Notes: generated from the sequence alone by a model not told the origin. 64,000 nt of DNA from Methanorbis rubei (GCF_032714495.1 NZ_JAWDKB010000003.1:62001-126000); one strand, 5' to 3'; shown: positions 28,021 to 38,132, numbered from the stretch's first letter. Translations and numbers: made by a program.

Positions 28021-29082
28021 ATGAAAAAATATCTGCTGATCCTTGCCGTCCTGCTGCTTGTTGCCGCCGCAGTATTTGGTGCAGGATGCATTCAGTATAT
28101 CCCGGGTCAGCCTACAACGCCGACCCCGACTCCGTCAGAGACGATGACGGAGATTCCAACAACCGCTCCAACCCAAGTAACAGCTGTTCAGACTCAGACA
28201 CCAAAACCCCAGAGAACCCAGATGCCCATGCATCAGATTGACGGATCCGGAACCATGCAGACCTGGCAGATATGGCTGGACCCCGGAGTCTCGATCATCA
28301 CCGGCAAAAATTACGGCACCGGAAACTTTGTGGTCTGGCTTTGTGAGAACGGTCAGCATGTGGACATGCTGTTCAATGAACTCAACTCTTACGAAGGAAA
28401 GACCGCGTTTGAGATTGATGATGCCGGGTACTACACGTTTGATGTGATCGCTTCGGGCACCTGGCAGCTGTTGGTGGACGGTCCGTACGATGCGAGCCTT
28501 GCGTCTTTCAATACCTACCGCCCAAACGGTATTATGTTCATTACCGGATCAAACACCATGACCTCTGCCCCGTTCACTCTGGAGAAAGGCGTCGCTGTGT
28601 TTAACGGCTACTATCAGGGATCAGATTCGATCTCGGCAACCCTGTATGCGAACGGCGTGTCGGCAGGAATGCTTGACTCGGATGCCCGAGGTCCGGCAAA
28701 GACGCAAGTTGTGTATCCGGTACAGATTGCAGGATCCTACACGCTGAATGTGAACACGGTAGGAAACTGGGGCTTTGAGATAACCCAGCCGCTTCCGGTG
28801 AATCCGATTCCGTTCTCCTCTATCTCCGGCAATGGCGATGAGGTGACGCAGTACTATGCCATCACCGGTGATCAGATGCTGACCATGTCAAACTCAGGCA
28901 CTGTTCCTGCCGAGCTGATATTTTATCAGGCTGACGGAACGGTTGTCGGCGATGTGGTGATTCCTGCGGGCGCTACAGATTCCAAATATCTGCTGAAAAA
29001 TCCGAAGGCCGGCGGAACGGTTGTGTGTCTGGTATCGGTCAGTGCGAATGGTGCCTGGTCGGTTTCCGGAACACATTCGTAA
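28021..29082 (+). CDS. Predicted lipoprotein, beta-rich
   Basis: A 353-residue lipoprotein with signal LILAVLLLVAAAVFGAGC and lipobox FGAGC (Cys23). A Thr/Pro linker follows (GQPTTPTPTPSETMTE). The mature part has three similar segments built around VSIITGKNYGTGNFVVWLCEN, here split as VSIITGKNYG and TGNFVVWLCEN, and TFDVIASGTWQLLV, suggesting a tandem beta-sandwich. It would be anchored on the outer face of the membrane. Function unknown. Confidence 0.7.
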   Translation: MKKYLLILAVLLLVAAAVFGAGCIQYIPGQPTTPTPTPSETMTEIPTTAPTQVTAVQTQTPKPQRTQMPMHQIDGSGTMQTWQIWLDPGVSIITGKNYGTGNFVVWLCENGQHVDMLFNELNSYEGKTAFEIDDAGYYTFDVIASGTWQLLVDGPYDASLASFNTYRPNGIMFITGSNTMTSAPFTLEKGVAVFNGYYQGSDSISATLYANGVSAGMLDSDARGPAKTQVVYPVQIAGSYTLNVNTVGNWGFEITQPLPVNPIPFSSISGNGDEVTQYYAITGDQMLTMSNSGTVPAELIFYQADGTVVGDVVIPAGATDSKYLLKNPKAGGTVVCLVSVSANGAWSVSGTHS

Positions 29083-29108
29083 AAATAAAAAAAAATATTT
29101 TTTTGTAA

Positions 29109-30008
29109 TTATTTGAGCATCGCAACTGCGTCAGCGACGGTTTTGTTTTCAACCGTGATTGCATAGATTGCGTTGCAGAACTTTACTGCTTCATCCAGTG
29201 TCTTCTGGTGGATGTTTCTTCCGGTTGCGTTGCCTGCTGCCCCACCGACGTGAATCTGTTCATAGAGTTCTTTGAGGAACTTTTCTTCCGTGGTTGCCGA
29301 GCCGCCGGCACAGACGAGCTTTGTTCTGCCTGCTGCTTTGACTGCTTCGCGGAGAAGTTCTGCAGAGTTTACTCCTTCTTTTTTCGGTGCATTGACCTTG
29401 ACAAAGTCGCTGCCAAGGCATGCGGCTACACCTGCGGCTCCTGCGATTAAGTGTGCGTCTTTTTCGTCTTTGACTGCTTTGCCGCGTGGGTAAATCCAGA
29501 GGACGGTGACCATGCCGTACTGGTGGGCTGCGTTGATCAGCTGGGCTGCTTCTGCAAGCATGTCTGCTTCTTCTTCGCTGCCGAGGTAGATGGTGTAGCC
29601 GATTCCTGCGATCTTGACACCGCGGTCTGCGATGTCTGCGATCTGATCAACAGTCCAGAGCTGCGGGCTGACCGGATCTTTCTGGGAGACGCCGACGAGG
29701 TGGGTCTTTGAGTTCATCTTCACCAGATACGGGACATCAGGATAGTCCATTGCGTAGCGGCTGATGAGTCCAAGCTGTGCGGCAAGCACGCCGATATTTG
29801 CTTTTGCTGCGATGCGGAAGAGGTGTTCCGGATCTGCGTCATCAGCAGGGATTCCTTCGCCGCAGAAGTCATCGTTTAAGTGTTCGATCTTTTGATCGCC
29901 GGCAAACAGCATGAGCCGGCCGGAACCTGCGGTGATCATATTGTAGTTTGCAATATACTGGTCCCGCATACATTCGGGGACGTCCAGAGGAACCTTCACA
30001 TCAGTCAT
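29109..30008 (-). CDS. DhnA-type class I aldolase (fructose-bisphosphate aldolase class likely)
   Basis: A 299-residue (beta/alpha)8 protein of the archaeal class I (DhnA) aldolase family. Visible motifs are GDQKIEHLNDD (about 37-47), LVKMNSKTHLVG and the Schiff-base region SDFVKVNAPKKEG (about 200-212), followed by LVCAGGSAT and the C-terminal phosphate segment GAAGNATGRNIHQK. It probably interconverts fructose 1,6-bisphosphate and triose phosphates in gluconeogenesis. The related aldolase for aromatic biosynthesis (ADH synthase) is possible but is usually shorter. Confidence 0.75.
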   Translation of the reverse strand: MTDVKVPLDVPECMRDQYIANYNMITAGSGRLMLFAGDQKIEHLNDDFCGEGIPADDADPEHLFRIAAKANIGVLAAQLGLISRYAMDYPDVPYLVKMNSKTHLVGVSQKDPVSPQLWTVDQIADIADRGVKIAGIGYTIYLGSEEEADMLAEAAQLINAAHQYGMVTVLWIYPRGKAVKDEKDAHLIAGAAGVAACLGSDFVKVNAPKKEGVNSAELLREAVKAAGRTKLVCAGGSATTEEKFLKELYEQIHVGGAAGNATGRNIHQKTLDEAVKFCNAIYAITVENKTVADAVAMLK

Positions 30009-30044
30009 TATCGTATATGTTGCCTTCTGAGATTGTTAAGGTTA

Positions 30045-30141
30045 CGAGTCGGAATTTCCGATTTCTAATGTGGGGCTTTCCCTGCCGCGAACGCGGCACG
30101 GGAAAGCCCCACAGAAATCAATAATTCCGACGCACTCGACG
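30045..30141. repeat. Long hairpin between thiD and the aldolase gene
   Basis: The inner stem TGTGGGGCTTTCCC-TGCCGCG (30069-30089) pairs with CGCGGCAC-GGGAAAGCCCCACA (30092-30113) with a 2-nt loop and one bulged base. Outer arms GATTTC/GAAATC and TCGGAATT/AATTCCGA extend it to about 97 bp. It could terminate thiD transcripts or be a single copy of another palindromic repeat type. Confidence 0.65.
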
Positions 30142-30195
30142 CTTCGCGCCTCGGAGAGCTTGTTGATGAAATGGTGAAAAATGTAATTTTATTTA

Positions 30196-30243
30196 TTAAA
30201 AAAATCGCCATTGGCGATTTTTCATTCGCGTCATTCGCGTTTG
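30196..30243. repeat. Family B palindrome, copy B3
   Basis: AAAAATCGCCATTGGCGA then TTTTTCATTCGCG matches the core of the other B copies. It sits at the 3' end of thiD, as B1 sits at the 3' end of the P-type ATPase. Confidence 0.7.
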
Positions 30244-30246
30244 AAA

Positions 30247-31140
30247 TCAGAATTTCTTGCCGTAGCTGGTATGCTGCTGCCATCCGGGATTCATCGTAAA
30301 TCTTCCCGGAGCATACTCAACAGCGTAGCGGATTGCACTGTCCACAAAGGACTTCGCCTCTGAACATGCATCTCTGACCGGATAGCCGAGGGCAATGTGG
30401 GATGCAATGGCTGATGCAAAACAGCAGCCCGAACCGTGAACATCCTCAAGCGGATACACATTGCCGTGCAGAAGCACTGTTCCGTTTTTATCAGCAAACA
30501 CATCCGTTGCCTTGCGGAAATCTGCATGTCCTCCCTTGATGACAACAGACTTTGCCCCGAGATCCAGGAACCAGTGAGCTGCTTCCTCCATCGATGCGGC
30601 ATCGACGATGTCGATGCCTGAGAGAACCTTTGCCTCCGGTAAATTTGGCGTGACCACACTCGCACGGGGAATCAGCGACTCGACAAGTTCACGTTCTCCT
30701 CCCTCATCCAGCAGCCGATACTCGCGGGTTGCAAGAAGAACCGGATCAATAACAAGCCCCCGATCCTCAGGCAGGGATTTTGCAACAGCCCGAACCGTCT
30801 CCGCATTCTTCAGCATCCCTGTCTTGTAGCACCCGATTGGAAAATCCTCCTCAAGAGCTGCAATCTGCTGGCCGATAAACTCCGGCTCAACAGACGCAGT
30901 GCTTGTCACATGGTTTGCATTCTGCGCGGTAAGAGCAGCAACGACTGTCATTCCCCAAACACCACATGCCGTCATCGTCTTCAGATCAACCTGCAGTCCA
31001 GCACCGGCTGACGGGTCAGAACCGGCAACGGATACGGCAAACGCCATTCCCTTGAGCAGATTCCCGGCAGACTTTTGCGAATATTTTTCCGATGTATCCG
31101 GCGTATTTCTCATACTGATATCCTTTGCATGCTGAACCAT
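30247..31140 (-). CDS. thiD: Hydroxymethylpyrimidine/phosphomethylpyrimidine kinase
   Basis: This 297-residue ribokinase-family enzyme phosphorylates HMP and HMP-P in thiamine synthesis. Motifs: AVSVAGSDPSAGAGLQ (35-50), VIDPVLLAT, VVIKGGH and the anion-hole/catalytic segment DVHGSGCCFASAIA. It lacks the C-terminal ThiN domain seen in many archaeal ThiD proteins. It shares a 60-bp divergent promoter region with the AIR-synthase-like gene at 31201. Confidence 0.93.
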   Translation of the reverse strand: MVQHAKDISMRNTPDTSEKYSQKSAGNLLKGMAFAVSVAGSDPSAGAGLQVDLKTMTACGVWGMTVVAALTAQNANHVTSTASVEPEFIGQQIAALEEDFPIGCYKTGMLKNAETVRAVAKSLPEDRGLVIDPVLLATREYRLLDEGGERELVESLIPRASVVTPNLPEAKVLSGIDIVDAASMEEAAHWFLDLGAKSVVIKGGHADFRKATDVFADKNGTVLLHGNVYPLEDVHGSGCCFASAIASHIALGYPVRDACSEAKSFVDSAIRYAVEYAPGRFTMNPGWQQHTSYGKKF

Positions 31141-31200
31141 AAGAGTTCTCGTATCCTGCCCTTTGGCTAACTTTATAGGCTGCTATCTCGCAAGTATTGT

Positions 31201-32517
31201 ATGGATGTTGAAGGATATGTCCGCCGCAGTCTGCATAAAGGAATCTCTGAGGAAGAGGTTCTGAAACTGCTGCAGGAACGCATTCTTGAAATAAAAAATA
31301 TCGATGCCGGTTACGCCTCTGAAGTTGCCCGTGCGGTCATCGACGAAGTGAAGATAACCGAAGGGCTGACCGGCGATCTGTTTTCCTATGAACACGCTGG
31401 CGTGACCATGGGAGAGTTCGGTGTCGGTTCAAGGGGCTCCGGAGATTTTTACGCACATCGAAAAATTGCCGAGGTGATCGGCAAGACTTCTGCTGATGTG
31501 GGCGTGGATCAGATGGATGACGGCGGAGTTGTCCGGGCGAACGGGACGTATGTTATCACAACGGTTGACGGCATGCACTCGCGTCTGTCTGACTTTCCGT
31601 TCCTTGCCGGATTTCATGCAACCCGTGCGACGCTTCGCGATGTGTATGTGATGGGAGCAAAACCGGTCGGTCTCATCTCCGACGTCCACATCGCTGATGA
31701 CGGTGATGTGGCGAAGCTGTTTGACTACACGGCAGGAATCACTACGGTGGCAGGAGCCCTGAACGTTCCCCTGATTGCAGGGTCCACACTCCGCATTGGC
31801 GGAGATATGGTGATTGGCGATCGGATGACCGGCTGCGTGGGTGTGGTTGGGGTAGCTGATCATGTGACTGCAAGAAAGTCGACAACCCCTGGCGATGTGC
31901 TGCTGATGACGACCGGCTCGGGCGGCGGGACGATTGCGACCGCAGCGATTTACTCAGGCAATGCTGAGGTTGTGGAGGAGACGATCAATCTGCACTTCCT
32001 GAAAGCATGCGATGCTTTGATCAGATCGCAGGTTTTCCCCCGCATTCATGCGATGACCGATGTGACCAACGGCGGTCTTCGCGGCGATGTGTTTGAGATG
32101 GCGGAAACCGCGAGCTGTACGGTTGTTGTGGATGATGCTCCGCTTCGCGGTCTTGTCGCACCCAAGGTTCTGGCTCTTCTTGACAAACTCGGCATCGATT
32201 ATCTTGGCGTGAGTCTGGACGCTCTTCTTGTTGTGGCACCGCCAGAGTATGCGGATGAGATCATTGCGACTGTTGCGAAGGCAGGGGTTCGGATGGAGAG
32301 AATAGGATTTGTCCGCGAAGGTCCGGGCGTTTCTCGCCTCATCAGGAATGGTGTTGAGGGAGAGTTTCTGCCAAAGTTCCGCGAGGCTCCCTATACTCCT
32401 CTGAAGAAAGTTGTCGACCGGCCGGGCCGCGACTTTGAGGAGATGAAGAGAGGAATTGATCGGGCGGCGGCTGCGGCACGGGAAAAGAAGGACCGCGTCC
32501 TTGCCAAACTTCAGTAA
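31201..32517 (+). CDS. AIR synthase (PurM/HypE/SelD-like) related protein
   Basis: A 438-residue member of the PurM superfamily, whose members use ATP to activate an amide, thioamide or selenide. The N-terminal 50 residues are helical. The AIRS_N-like part has DQMDDGGVV and TTVDGMHSRLSDFPFLAG, then DVYVMGAKPVGLISDV. The AIRS_C-like part has DVLLMTTGSGGG and MTDVTNGGLRGDVFEMAE. This archaeal subgroup is annotated only as AIR-synthase related or HypE-like, and its substrate is unknown. It is divergent from thiD but not a clear thiamine gene. Confidence 0.75.
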   Translation: MDVEGYVRRSLHKGISEEEVLKLLQERILEIKNIDAGYASEVARAVIDEVKITEGLTGDLFSYEHAGVTMGEFGVGSRGSGDFYAHRKIAEVIGKTSADVGVDQMDDGGVVRANGTYVITTVDGMHSRLSDFPFLAGFHATRATLRDVYVMGAKPVGLISDVHIADDGDVAKLFDYTAGITTVAGALNVPLIAGSTLRIGGDMVIGDRMTGCVGVVGVADHVTARKSTTPGDVLLMTTGSGGGTIATAAIYSGNAEVVEETINLHFLKACDALIRSQVFPRIHAMTDVTNGGLRGDVFEMAETASCTVVVDDAPLRGLVAPKVLALLDKLGIDYLGVSLDALLVVAPPEYADEIIATVAKAGVRMERIGFVREGPGVSRLIRNGVEGEFLPKFREAPYTPLKKVVDRPGRDFEEMKRGIDRAAAAAREKKDRVLAKLQ

Positions 32518-32526
32518 TTTTTTTTT

Positions 32527-32880
32527 GAATAGGACTCACGCAGTGTGATTTTTCGCCATATGGTTTTACTTGGAATAACCACGGATCACACAGAAATTTT
32601 CGGAGCTTCACGGAAAAAATGCACGGAGAACGCCTGCGGCGCCGGAATGCACGGAATATATTATTCATATTTTGAGAGAGTAATAGAGGATAAATTGTCT
32701 TGGAGATCTTTCCGTGCATTCTCGCGAAGCGGTGAGCAGGCCGAAGGCATGCGAATCCGGCGCCGCAGGCGTTCTCCGTGCATTTTTTCCGTGAAGCTCT
32801 GTGTGTTTTGTGCATTCTGTGGTTATTTCGAGTGAGGCTAAAGACAGATAAATCACAAACAATGAGACTCACCCCACGTG
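32527..32880. repeat. Family A palindromic element, copy A5
   Basis: The left end AATAGGACTCACGCAGTGTG mirrors CACCCCACGTGATT at the right. Layers GGTTTTACTTGGAATAACC and GGTTATTTCGAGTGAGGC follow, with inner arms GAGAACGCCTGCGGCGCC. In the right arm the 31-bp module (GCGAAGCGGTGAGCAGGCC at 32724) is inserted between the core and the GGCGCCGCAGG arm. It fills the gap between two convergent genes. Confidence 0.85.
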
Positions 32881-32907
32881 ATTGAAAAAAGTAATATGAA
32901 AAAAACT

Positions 32908-33384
32908 CTACAGTTTTTTCACCGGAATCTGAACTTCGGTCTCCCACTCATCAGGGTTTTCTCTGTCCCAGACACCGTGAATGTACTGTTCCCTCGGTGG
33001 CGCCGCAAGTTCATAACCATGTTCCTCAACCCAGGCAAACGCAAACGCATATGCATCGCCGAGCTTTGCGTAATCTCCCTTATGCAGAACACAAACAGCA
33101 GGAACCGCCTCCAGCTCTCTGAACCGGATGGTTTCGGTCTCTTTTCCTGCCGCCTCCACCACCTGACCATACTCGATCATGATCTCCTTCTCCGGCAGCA
33201 CATCGCAGGGTTCCAGATAAGCGGTATAACAGTACTCATTACAGCGAAGATCGGGATTTTTCTCCCTGCACTCCTCTGCCGACCTGAGAATAAAATCAGG
33301 AATCTCCTCAAAGGATCTGATCTTCCCTTGTTTGTAATAAACAGTACAATTGGGGAGATCCTTTACTTCTGCAGCATAATTCAT
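32908..33384 (-). CDS. GyrI-like small-molecule-binding protein
   Basis: A 158-residue stand-alone AraC effector-binding/GyrI-like domain. The C-terminal ending NPDEWETEVQIPVKK is diagnostic, as is the LHKGDYAKLGDAYAFAFAWV helix. These domains bind hydrophobic or drug-like ligands and usually sit next to a DNA-binding domain, which is absent here. It starts 21 bp after the radical SAM gene stop, so the two may be co-transcribed. Confidence 0.75.
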   Translation of the reverse strand: MNYAAEVKDLPNCTVYYKQGKIRSFEEIPDFILRSAEECREKNPDLRCNEYCYTAYLEPCDVLPEKEIMIEYGQVVEAAGKETETIRFRELEAVPAVCVLHKGDYAKLGDAYAFAFAWVEEHGYELAAPPREQYIHGVWDRENPDEWETEVQIPVKKL

Positions 33385-33405
33385 GTAAATACCTCAGCAT
33401 ATTTT

Positions 33406-34446
33406 TCAGCACCATGACGAAAAAGTCGTCTGGCGTGTTGTTCCAAGCGACAGATACGGCAGTGCCCGTTTCATCACCACGCCGCAGCCGCGAAGGGCAG
33501 CCGTATTTCTGACACTCTGCACTTTTCTTGTCTGTACAATCGCCTCAGCACTAACCGCACCGATACCGGGCACCCGAAGCAGCTCGGACTTCTCTGCCGT
33601 GTCCGGATTCAGGAGGGACAAATTCTGCGCAAGAAGGATTTTTGGATCCGTATTCAGCAGCATTCCCTCCTCATCAAATGCGGGAGTCAGCTCCCCGCGA
33701 CTGTAGCCGTACAGCCGGAGAAGAGCATCCATCTGATACCAGCGGTTTGCCCGCCACACCGGCGTATTCTCATGCTTTTCCAGGGGTGTATCGGAAATCG
33801 CATAAAATGCCGAGTAGTAAACCCTTGCAGGATGATACTTTTCATAGGACGTCGCAACAGTGTCGAAGATATCCTTGTCACTCTCGCCAGCAGCTCCCAC
33901 CACAAACTGGGTTGAGTGGCGGTCCGGCATAATCTCCGCAAGCCACTGATGGCGGGTAAGGAGATCGGACCGGTAATTCTTCACCGTTGCAATCTCTGCG
34001 AGATAGGAGGAGTTCGGCGCTTCCAGATTGATGCTTAAGCGGGTTGCATACTTTGCAAGTTCGGCAATGTCGGTGCGGGAAGCTCCCGGAAGAACCTTCA
34101 GATGCAGATACCCACGATACCCGGCGGAACGAATCAGGCGTGCAGTCTCGGTCAGTTTTTCCATACCAAGATCCACATCACCTCGGGGAATTCCGGTGCT
34201 GAGCAAAAGACCGCCGACGCGTCCTTGTCGATGCAGAGTAAGGTATCCATGGGCAAGTTCTTTTGGAGTAAAGCTGACGCCGGTTTTTTTACCGCAGACG
34301 CCGCAGTAGGCACAGTCAAACGAACAGGTTCCTTCAAGCAGAATGCGCATAACATTGCAGCATTTGCCGGACCCCTCATTACGACCGGTCTGGTCGAAGA
34401 AGGTTGAACTTGTCGCCCGTTCGATTTTCTGCATCAGCTCCGACAT
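33406..34446 (-). CDS. Radical SAM protein with C-terminal helix-hairpin-helix
   Basis: A 346-residue radical SAM enzyme. The Fe-S motif is CSFDCAYC (about 37-44, CX3CX2C). The barrel contains LLLSTGIPRGD and LHLKVLPGASRTDIAELAKYA, cut here as LHLKVLPGAS and TDIAELAKYA. The C-terminal 60 residues have helix-hairpin-helix ELLRVPGIGAVSAEAIVQ, suggesting DNA binding. This architecture matches the group annotated as putative DNA modification/repair radical SAM proteins (COG4277), whose reaction is not known. Another cysteine pair, GKCCNV, lies just upstream. Confidence 0.8.
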   Translation of the reverse strand: MSELMQKIERATSSTFFDQTGRNEGSGKCCNVMRILLEGTCSFDCAYCGVCGKKTGVSFTPKELAHGYLTLHRQGRVGGLLLSTGIPRGDVDLGMEKLTETARLIRSAGYRGYLHLKVLPGASRTDIAELAKYATRLSINLEAPNSSYLAEIATVKNYRSDLLTRHQWLAEIMPDRHSTQFVVGAAGESDKDIFDTVATSYEKYHPARVYYSAFYAISDTPLEKHENTPVWRANRWYQMDALLRLYGYSRGELTPAFDEEGMLLNTDPKILLAQNLSLLNPDTAEKSELLRVPGIGAVSAEAIVQTRKVQSVRNTAALRGCGVVMKRALPYLSLGTTRQTTFSSWC

Positions 34447-34589
34447 TACACATTATGATTGGCATGAGGGGATTTAAACCCAGGACCGCGCGTACTGAAA
34501 GTGCTCTTTTGGAAGTGATAAGCAGCACTTTTGGAATCATCTTTGAAAAAAATCGAACAGACCAAAATGATATCGAAATGAATCATTAT

Positions 34590-34940
34590 AGATAGGGCTT
34601 ACACGATCGCGAAAATTTTCAAACACGAACCACACGAAAAATCACGAAATATTTCGAAAAACACGAAATAGGGACATTGATGCAAACTGTGATCCCGAGT
34701 GATTTCGTACTGTAACGCGTTCTCTTTTCTTCTCGTCTTTCTCGAGATATACGGTGGTTCAATTTGAATCCAAGAGCAAATTTCGTGTTTTTGGAAATAT
34801 TTCGTGAGTTAATTATTTCGTGATTTTTCGTGTGGTTCGTGTTTCAAAAAACCTCAAAACGACATCACATTGAAAAATAATTCTTCTGATATCGTGCGTC
34901 ACCTCACAAAATCACTCCGTGTAACTCCTATTCTAAAACA
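34590..34940. repeat. Family D palindromic element
   Basis: The outer ends GATAGGGCTTACACGATCG and ACTCCGTGTAACTCCTATTC resemble family A ends. The inner arms are different: AACACGAACCACACGAAAAA, TCACGAAATATTTCG and their inverses (CGAAATATTTCGTG, TTCGTGTGGTTCGTGTT). The central 130 bp are unique. The 34447-34589 stretch before it has no gene but contains a tRNA 3'-end-like string near 34458-34490. Confidence 0.7.
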
Positions 34941-34989
34941 ATAGCACACCACCCGAATGTTTATCCATTCCCACGCTGATAACTCAACT

Positions 34990-35586
34990 ATGCCCAGCAA
35001 AGCCGAGATACGGGAACACCTCAGATCCGTTCGCGATGCTTTGACGCTTGAAGAACGCCGCGAGAAAAGCTACTACATCACCGAGCATCTCATCAGATTC
35101 CTCAAGCCCTATACAACAGTTTTCGCCTACGTCTCCAAAGAACCTGAGGTCGAATCGCTTGTCATCATCAACAGTCTACTTGGTGCGGGAAAGACCGTAA
35201 TTGTTCCAATCATTGACACAAAAACAAAAACACTCCGCCTCTCCTACCTCACCTCAGTCGCAGACCTCGAACCGGGAACCTTTCAGGTACCCGAACCCCT
35301 CTCTGCAGAAATTCCGGCAGACATCGACAAAATCGAGATAGCCCTCCTGCCTCTGATCGGATTTGACCGCTCCGGCAACCGCATCGGATACGGCGCAGGA
35401 TACTATGACAGATTCTTCGACGTCTACCCTGACATCCCCCGCATCGGCCTCGCCTATGCCTGTCAGGAAGTTGACCGGATTCCTGCCGAGTCCTACGACC
35501 GGAAAATGGACTGGATTGTGACCGAAAACGGAATTACCATCTGTAATCCTGCGCGTCCTAAAGTTCCGCGTAATGTGGTTCTATAA
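34990..35586 (+). CDS. 5-formyltetrahydrofolate cyclo-ligase family protein
   Basis: A 198-residue protein (from the ATG at 34990, MPSKAEIREHLRSVRDAL) of the MTHFS family, which uses ATP to cyclise 5-formyl-folate to the methenyl form. Motifs: LIGFDRSGNRIGYGAGYYDRF, written as LIGFDRSGNR then IGYGAGYYDRF, is the family nucleotide/folate signature. In methanogens the pterin is methanopterin, so the real substrate may differ. The upstream in-frame ATG at 34957 adds 11 residues without family support. Confidence 0.85.
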   Translation: MPSKAEIREHLRSVRDALTLEERREKSYYITEHLIRFLKPYTTVFAYVSKEPEVESLVIINSLLGAGKTVIVPIIDTKTKTLRLSYLTSVADLEPGTFQVPEPLSAEIPADIDKIEIALLPLIGFDRSGNRIGYGAGYYDRFFDVYPDIPRIGLAYACQEVDRIPAESYDRKMDWIVTENGITICNPARPKVPRNVVL

Positions 35587-35626
35587 ATCTCTTTTTACCG
35601 CCCGCGGGTATTTGCCCACACATATA

Positions 35627-35639
35627 GTTTAAATATAAC
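35627..35639 (+). promoter_or_regulatory. TATA box of cdc48
   Basis: GTTTAAATATAAC lies about 46-58 bp upstream of the cdc48 ATG, followed by the ribosome-binding sequence AGGTGATA at about 35671. It is a clear archaeal promoter with a short leader. Confidence 0.5.
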
Positions 35640-35684
35640 ATAACGCTTACGCATAGTAAACAATACCTTACAGGTGATACTTTC

Positions 35685-38132
35685 ATGACTGACAAAATTA
35701 CTCTACCATTTATTGTACAGGAGGCAGACAGCAGCGACGTTGGACGCGGATACGCGAGAATCAACAACGACGTCATGACAAAACTCGGCGTAAACTCCGG
35801 AGACTTTGTAAAAATCACCGGCAAAAGAACCGGCGTCGCCAAAGTCATGCGTTCTTCGGTGAGCGGATCGGGCACGATTGCCATTGACGGTGACACCCGT
35901 CGTGCGGCAGGAGCAGGTATCGGCGACACCGTCATGGTGGAAAAGACCACACCGCAGACCGCCGCCAAAATTACCATCCAGCCCGCAGCCCAGAGCATCA
36001 AACTTGACAGCCGCCAGCTGGAACAGTTCATTCAGGGACAGTACGCCGGAAAACCGATCGCCAAAGGTCAGATAATTGCAATCCCGCTTGCAACCCAGCA
36101 GACGAGAGAAGACCCGTTCCTCTCAGGATGGGGAGGATTCTCCAGCTACAGCACCGAATACTACGCATTCGTCATCTCTGACGTCTCTCCGGGCGACATC
36201 GCCATCATCGGATCCGAAACCGCAGTCCATTACAAAGACTCGGTCTACAAAGGAGACGACGCCCCGAAAGGAAAATCCGCAGGCAACATCCATTACGAAG
36301 ACATCGGCGGACTTGGCCGCGAACTCTCCCAGGTTCGCGAGATGATCGAGTATCCGCTCAGACACCCCGAAGTCTTTGAAAAGCTCGGCATCGAACCGCC
36401 AAAAGGCGTCCTCCTCTACGGTCCACCCGGAACCGGCAAGACGCTTATCGCCCGGGCAGTCGCCAACGAAGCAGGTGCCTACTTTGACACGATTTCAGGT
36501 CCTGAAATCGTGTCAAAATATTACGGAGACTCCGAAGAAAAACTCAGAGACATCTTCCAGAAAGCAGAAGAAAACTCTCCGGCAATCATCTTCATCGACG
36601 AAATCGACTCCATCGCACCCAAACGTGAGGAGTCCAAAGGCGAGATGGAACGGCGTGTCGTAGCCCAGCTCCTGTCTTTGATGGACGGCTTAAAGAGCCG
36701 CGGCAAAGTCATCGTCATTGCTGCAACCAACCTTCCCGACTCAATCGATCCGGCTCTCCGCCGCGGCGGACGCTTCGACCGCGAGATTGAAATCGGCGTG
36801 CCTGACAAAGAAGGAAGAAAAGAAATTCTTCAGATCCATTCAAGAAACGTTCCGCTTTCCGAGAACGTTGACCTGATCAAGTACGCGAACACCACCCACG
36901 GATTTGTGGGAGCGGATCTCGCCCTCGTCGTCAAAGAGGCCGCAATGCATGCATTACGCCGCGAGTTCCCTGGCATGAATCCTGACGAGACCATCTCCAA
37001 GGAGAAGCTCGAAGGTCTGAAGGTCACCGCCGAAGACTTTGAGTCCGCGTTGAAAATGGTCCAGCCTTCCGCAATGCGTGAGGTTCTCGTTGAAGTGCCG
37101 GACATTCACTGGTCTGACGTTGGCGGGCTTGACGGTGTCAAGGAAGAGCTTCAGCAGGCAGTTGAGTGGCCGCTGAAGTATGCGGACGTCTACAAACAGT
37201 TTGCCACAAAATCCCCGAAGGGATTCCTGATGTTCGGGCCTCCCGGTACCGGCAAGACCCTGCTGGCAAAGGCTGTCGCGAACGAGTCCGAGTGCAACTT
37301 CATCGCGGTAAAAGGTCCTGAGCTGATGTCGAAATGGGTCGGCGAGTCCGAGAAGGGCGTGCGGGAAATTTTCCGCAAAGCACGGCTTGCGTCTCCGTCG
37401 ATCATCTTCTTTGACGAGATTGACTCGATCGTTCCCCGCAGAGGAAGCTACGAGGGCTCGTCCCATGTAACCGAAAGTGTAGTCAGCCAGTTCCTGACCG
37501 AGCTCGACGGGCTTGAGGAGCTGAAAAACGTGGTGGTGATTGGTGCGACCAACCGTCCGGATATGATCGATCCGGCGCTGCTTCGTCCCGGAAGGCTTGA
37601 GCAGCACATCTTTGTGCCGCCGCCGGATGAGGAAGGGAGAAAACAGATTCTTGAGGTCTACCTCAAGGGTGTGAAGGAGATGCTTGCCGAGGATCTGAAT
37701 GTGGACGATCTGGTTGCCGCAACGGACGGGTTTGTCGGAGCAGACATTGAGGCTCTGGTTCGCGAGGCGAAGATGGTTGCCATCCGCGAGTTCGTGAAGG
37801 CGATGGCAGGCAGAGAGGCGCAGGAGATCTCACTTGCGATTGGCAGCGTGAGGATCTACAAACGCCACTTCGATGAGGCGCTGAAGCGTGTGCGTCCGTC
37901 GATGGATAAGGAAGGACGCAGGAATGCGGAACGTGACTCCTGGCCGTACCGGTTCAATGAGGAGGAACGTGCAACGCTTGATAAGGCGTTAACGGCGCTG
38001 AAGATGGCTGAGTATAAGGCTGATGAGGATGCGGCTGCAAAGGATCAGACTGCAAAGCTGGACAGGCTGCTGATGAGTCATCAGAAAGACTTTAGCGCAA
38101 TCAGAGAGATAACTAAGAAGATGGAAAACTGA
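35685..38132 (+). CDS. CDC48/VCP-type AAA+ ATPase
   Basis: An 815-residue archaeal CDC48 unfoldase with N-domain (1-190, double-psi barrel plus four-stranded barrel) and two AAA modules. D1 Walker A is GPPGTGKT at 246-253 with Walker [12 protein letters not shown]2 Walker A is GPPGTGKT near 515 with Walker [11 protein letters not shown]. Arginine fingers and second regions of homology ([31 protein letters not shown]) are intact. It unfolds substrates for the proteasome. The C-terminal tail after residue 750 is lysine- and aspartate-rich. An Hsp20-like gene follows 48 bp downstream. Confidence 0.95.
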   Translation: MTDKITLPFIVQEADSSDVGRGYARINNDVMTKLGVNSGDFVKITGKRTGVAKVMRSSVSGSGTIAIDGDTRRAAGAGIGDTVMVEKTTPQTAAKITIQPAAQSIKLDSRQLEQFIQGQYAGKPIAKGQIIAIPLATQQTREDPFLSGWGGFSSYSTEYYAFVISDVSPGDIAIIGSETAVHYKDSVYKGDDAPKGKSAGNIHYEDIGGLGRELSQVREMIEYPLRHPEVFEKLGIEPPKGVLLYGPPGTGKTLIARAVANEAGAYFDTISGPEIVSKYYGDSEEKLRDIFQKAEENSPAIIFIDEIDSIAPKREESKGEMERRVVAQLLSLMDGLKSRGKVIVIAATNLPDSIDPALRRGGRFDREIEIGVPDKEGRKEILQIHSRNVPLSENVDLIKYANTTHGFVGADLALVVKEAAMHALRREFPGMNPDETISKEKLEGLKVTAEDFESALKMVQPSAMREVLVEVPDIHWSDVGGLDGVKEELQQAVEWPLKYADVYKQFATKSPKGFLMFGPPGTGKTLLAKAVANESECNFIAVKGPELMSKWVGESEKGVREIFRKARLASPSIIFFDEIDSIVPRRGSYEGSSHVTESVVSQFLTELDGLEELKNVVVIGATNRPDMIDPALLRPGRLEQHIFVPPPDEEGRKQILEVYLKGVKEMLAEDLNVDDLVAATDGFVGADIEALVREAKMVAIREFVKAMAGREAQEISLAIGSVRIYKRHFDEALKRVRPSMDKEGRRNAERDSWPYRFNEEERATLDKALTALKMAEYKADEDAAAKDQTAKLDRLLMSHQKDFSAIREITKKMEN

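Noticed and set aside
34458-34490. A tRNA 3'-half-like string on the minus strand (GGTCCTGGGTTTAAATCCC)
   Set aside because: Only three base pairs of a T-stem form and no matching 5' acceptor exists nearby. At best it is a degraded fragment or attachment-site relic.
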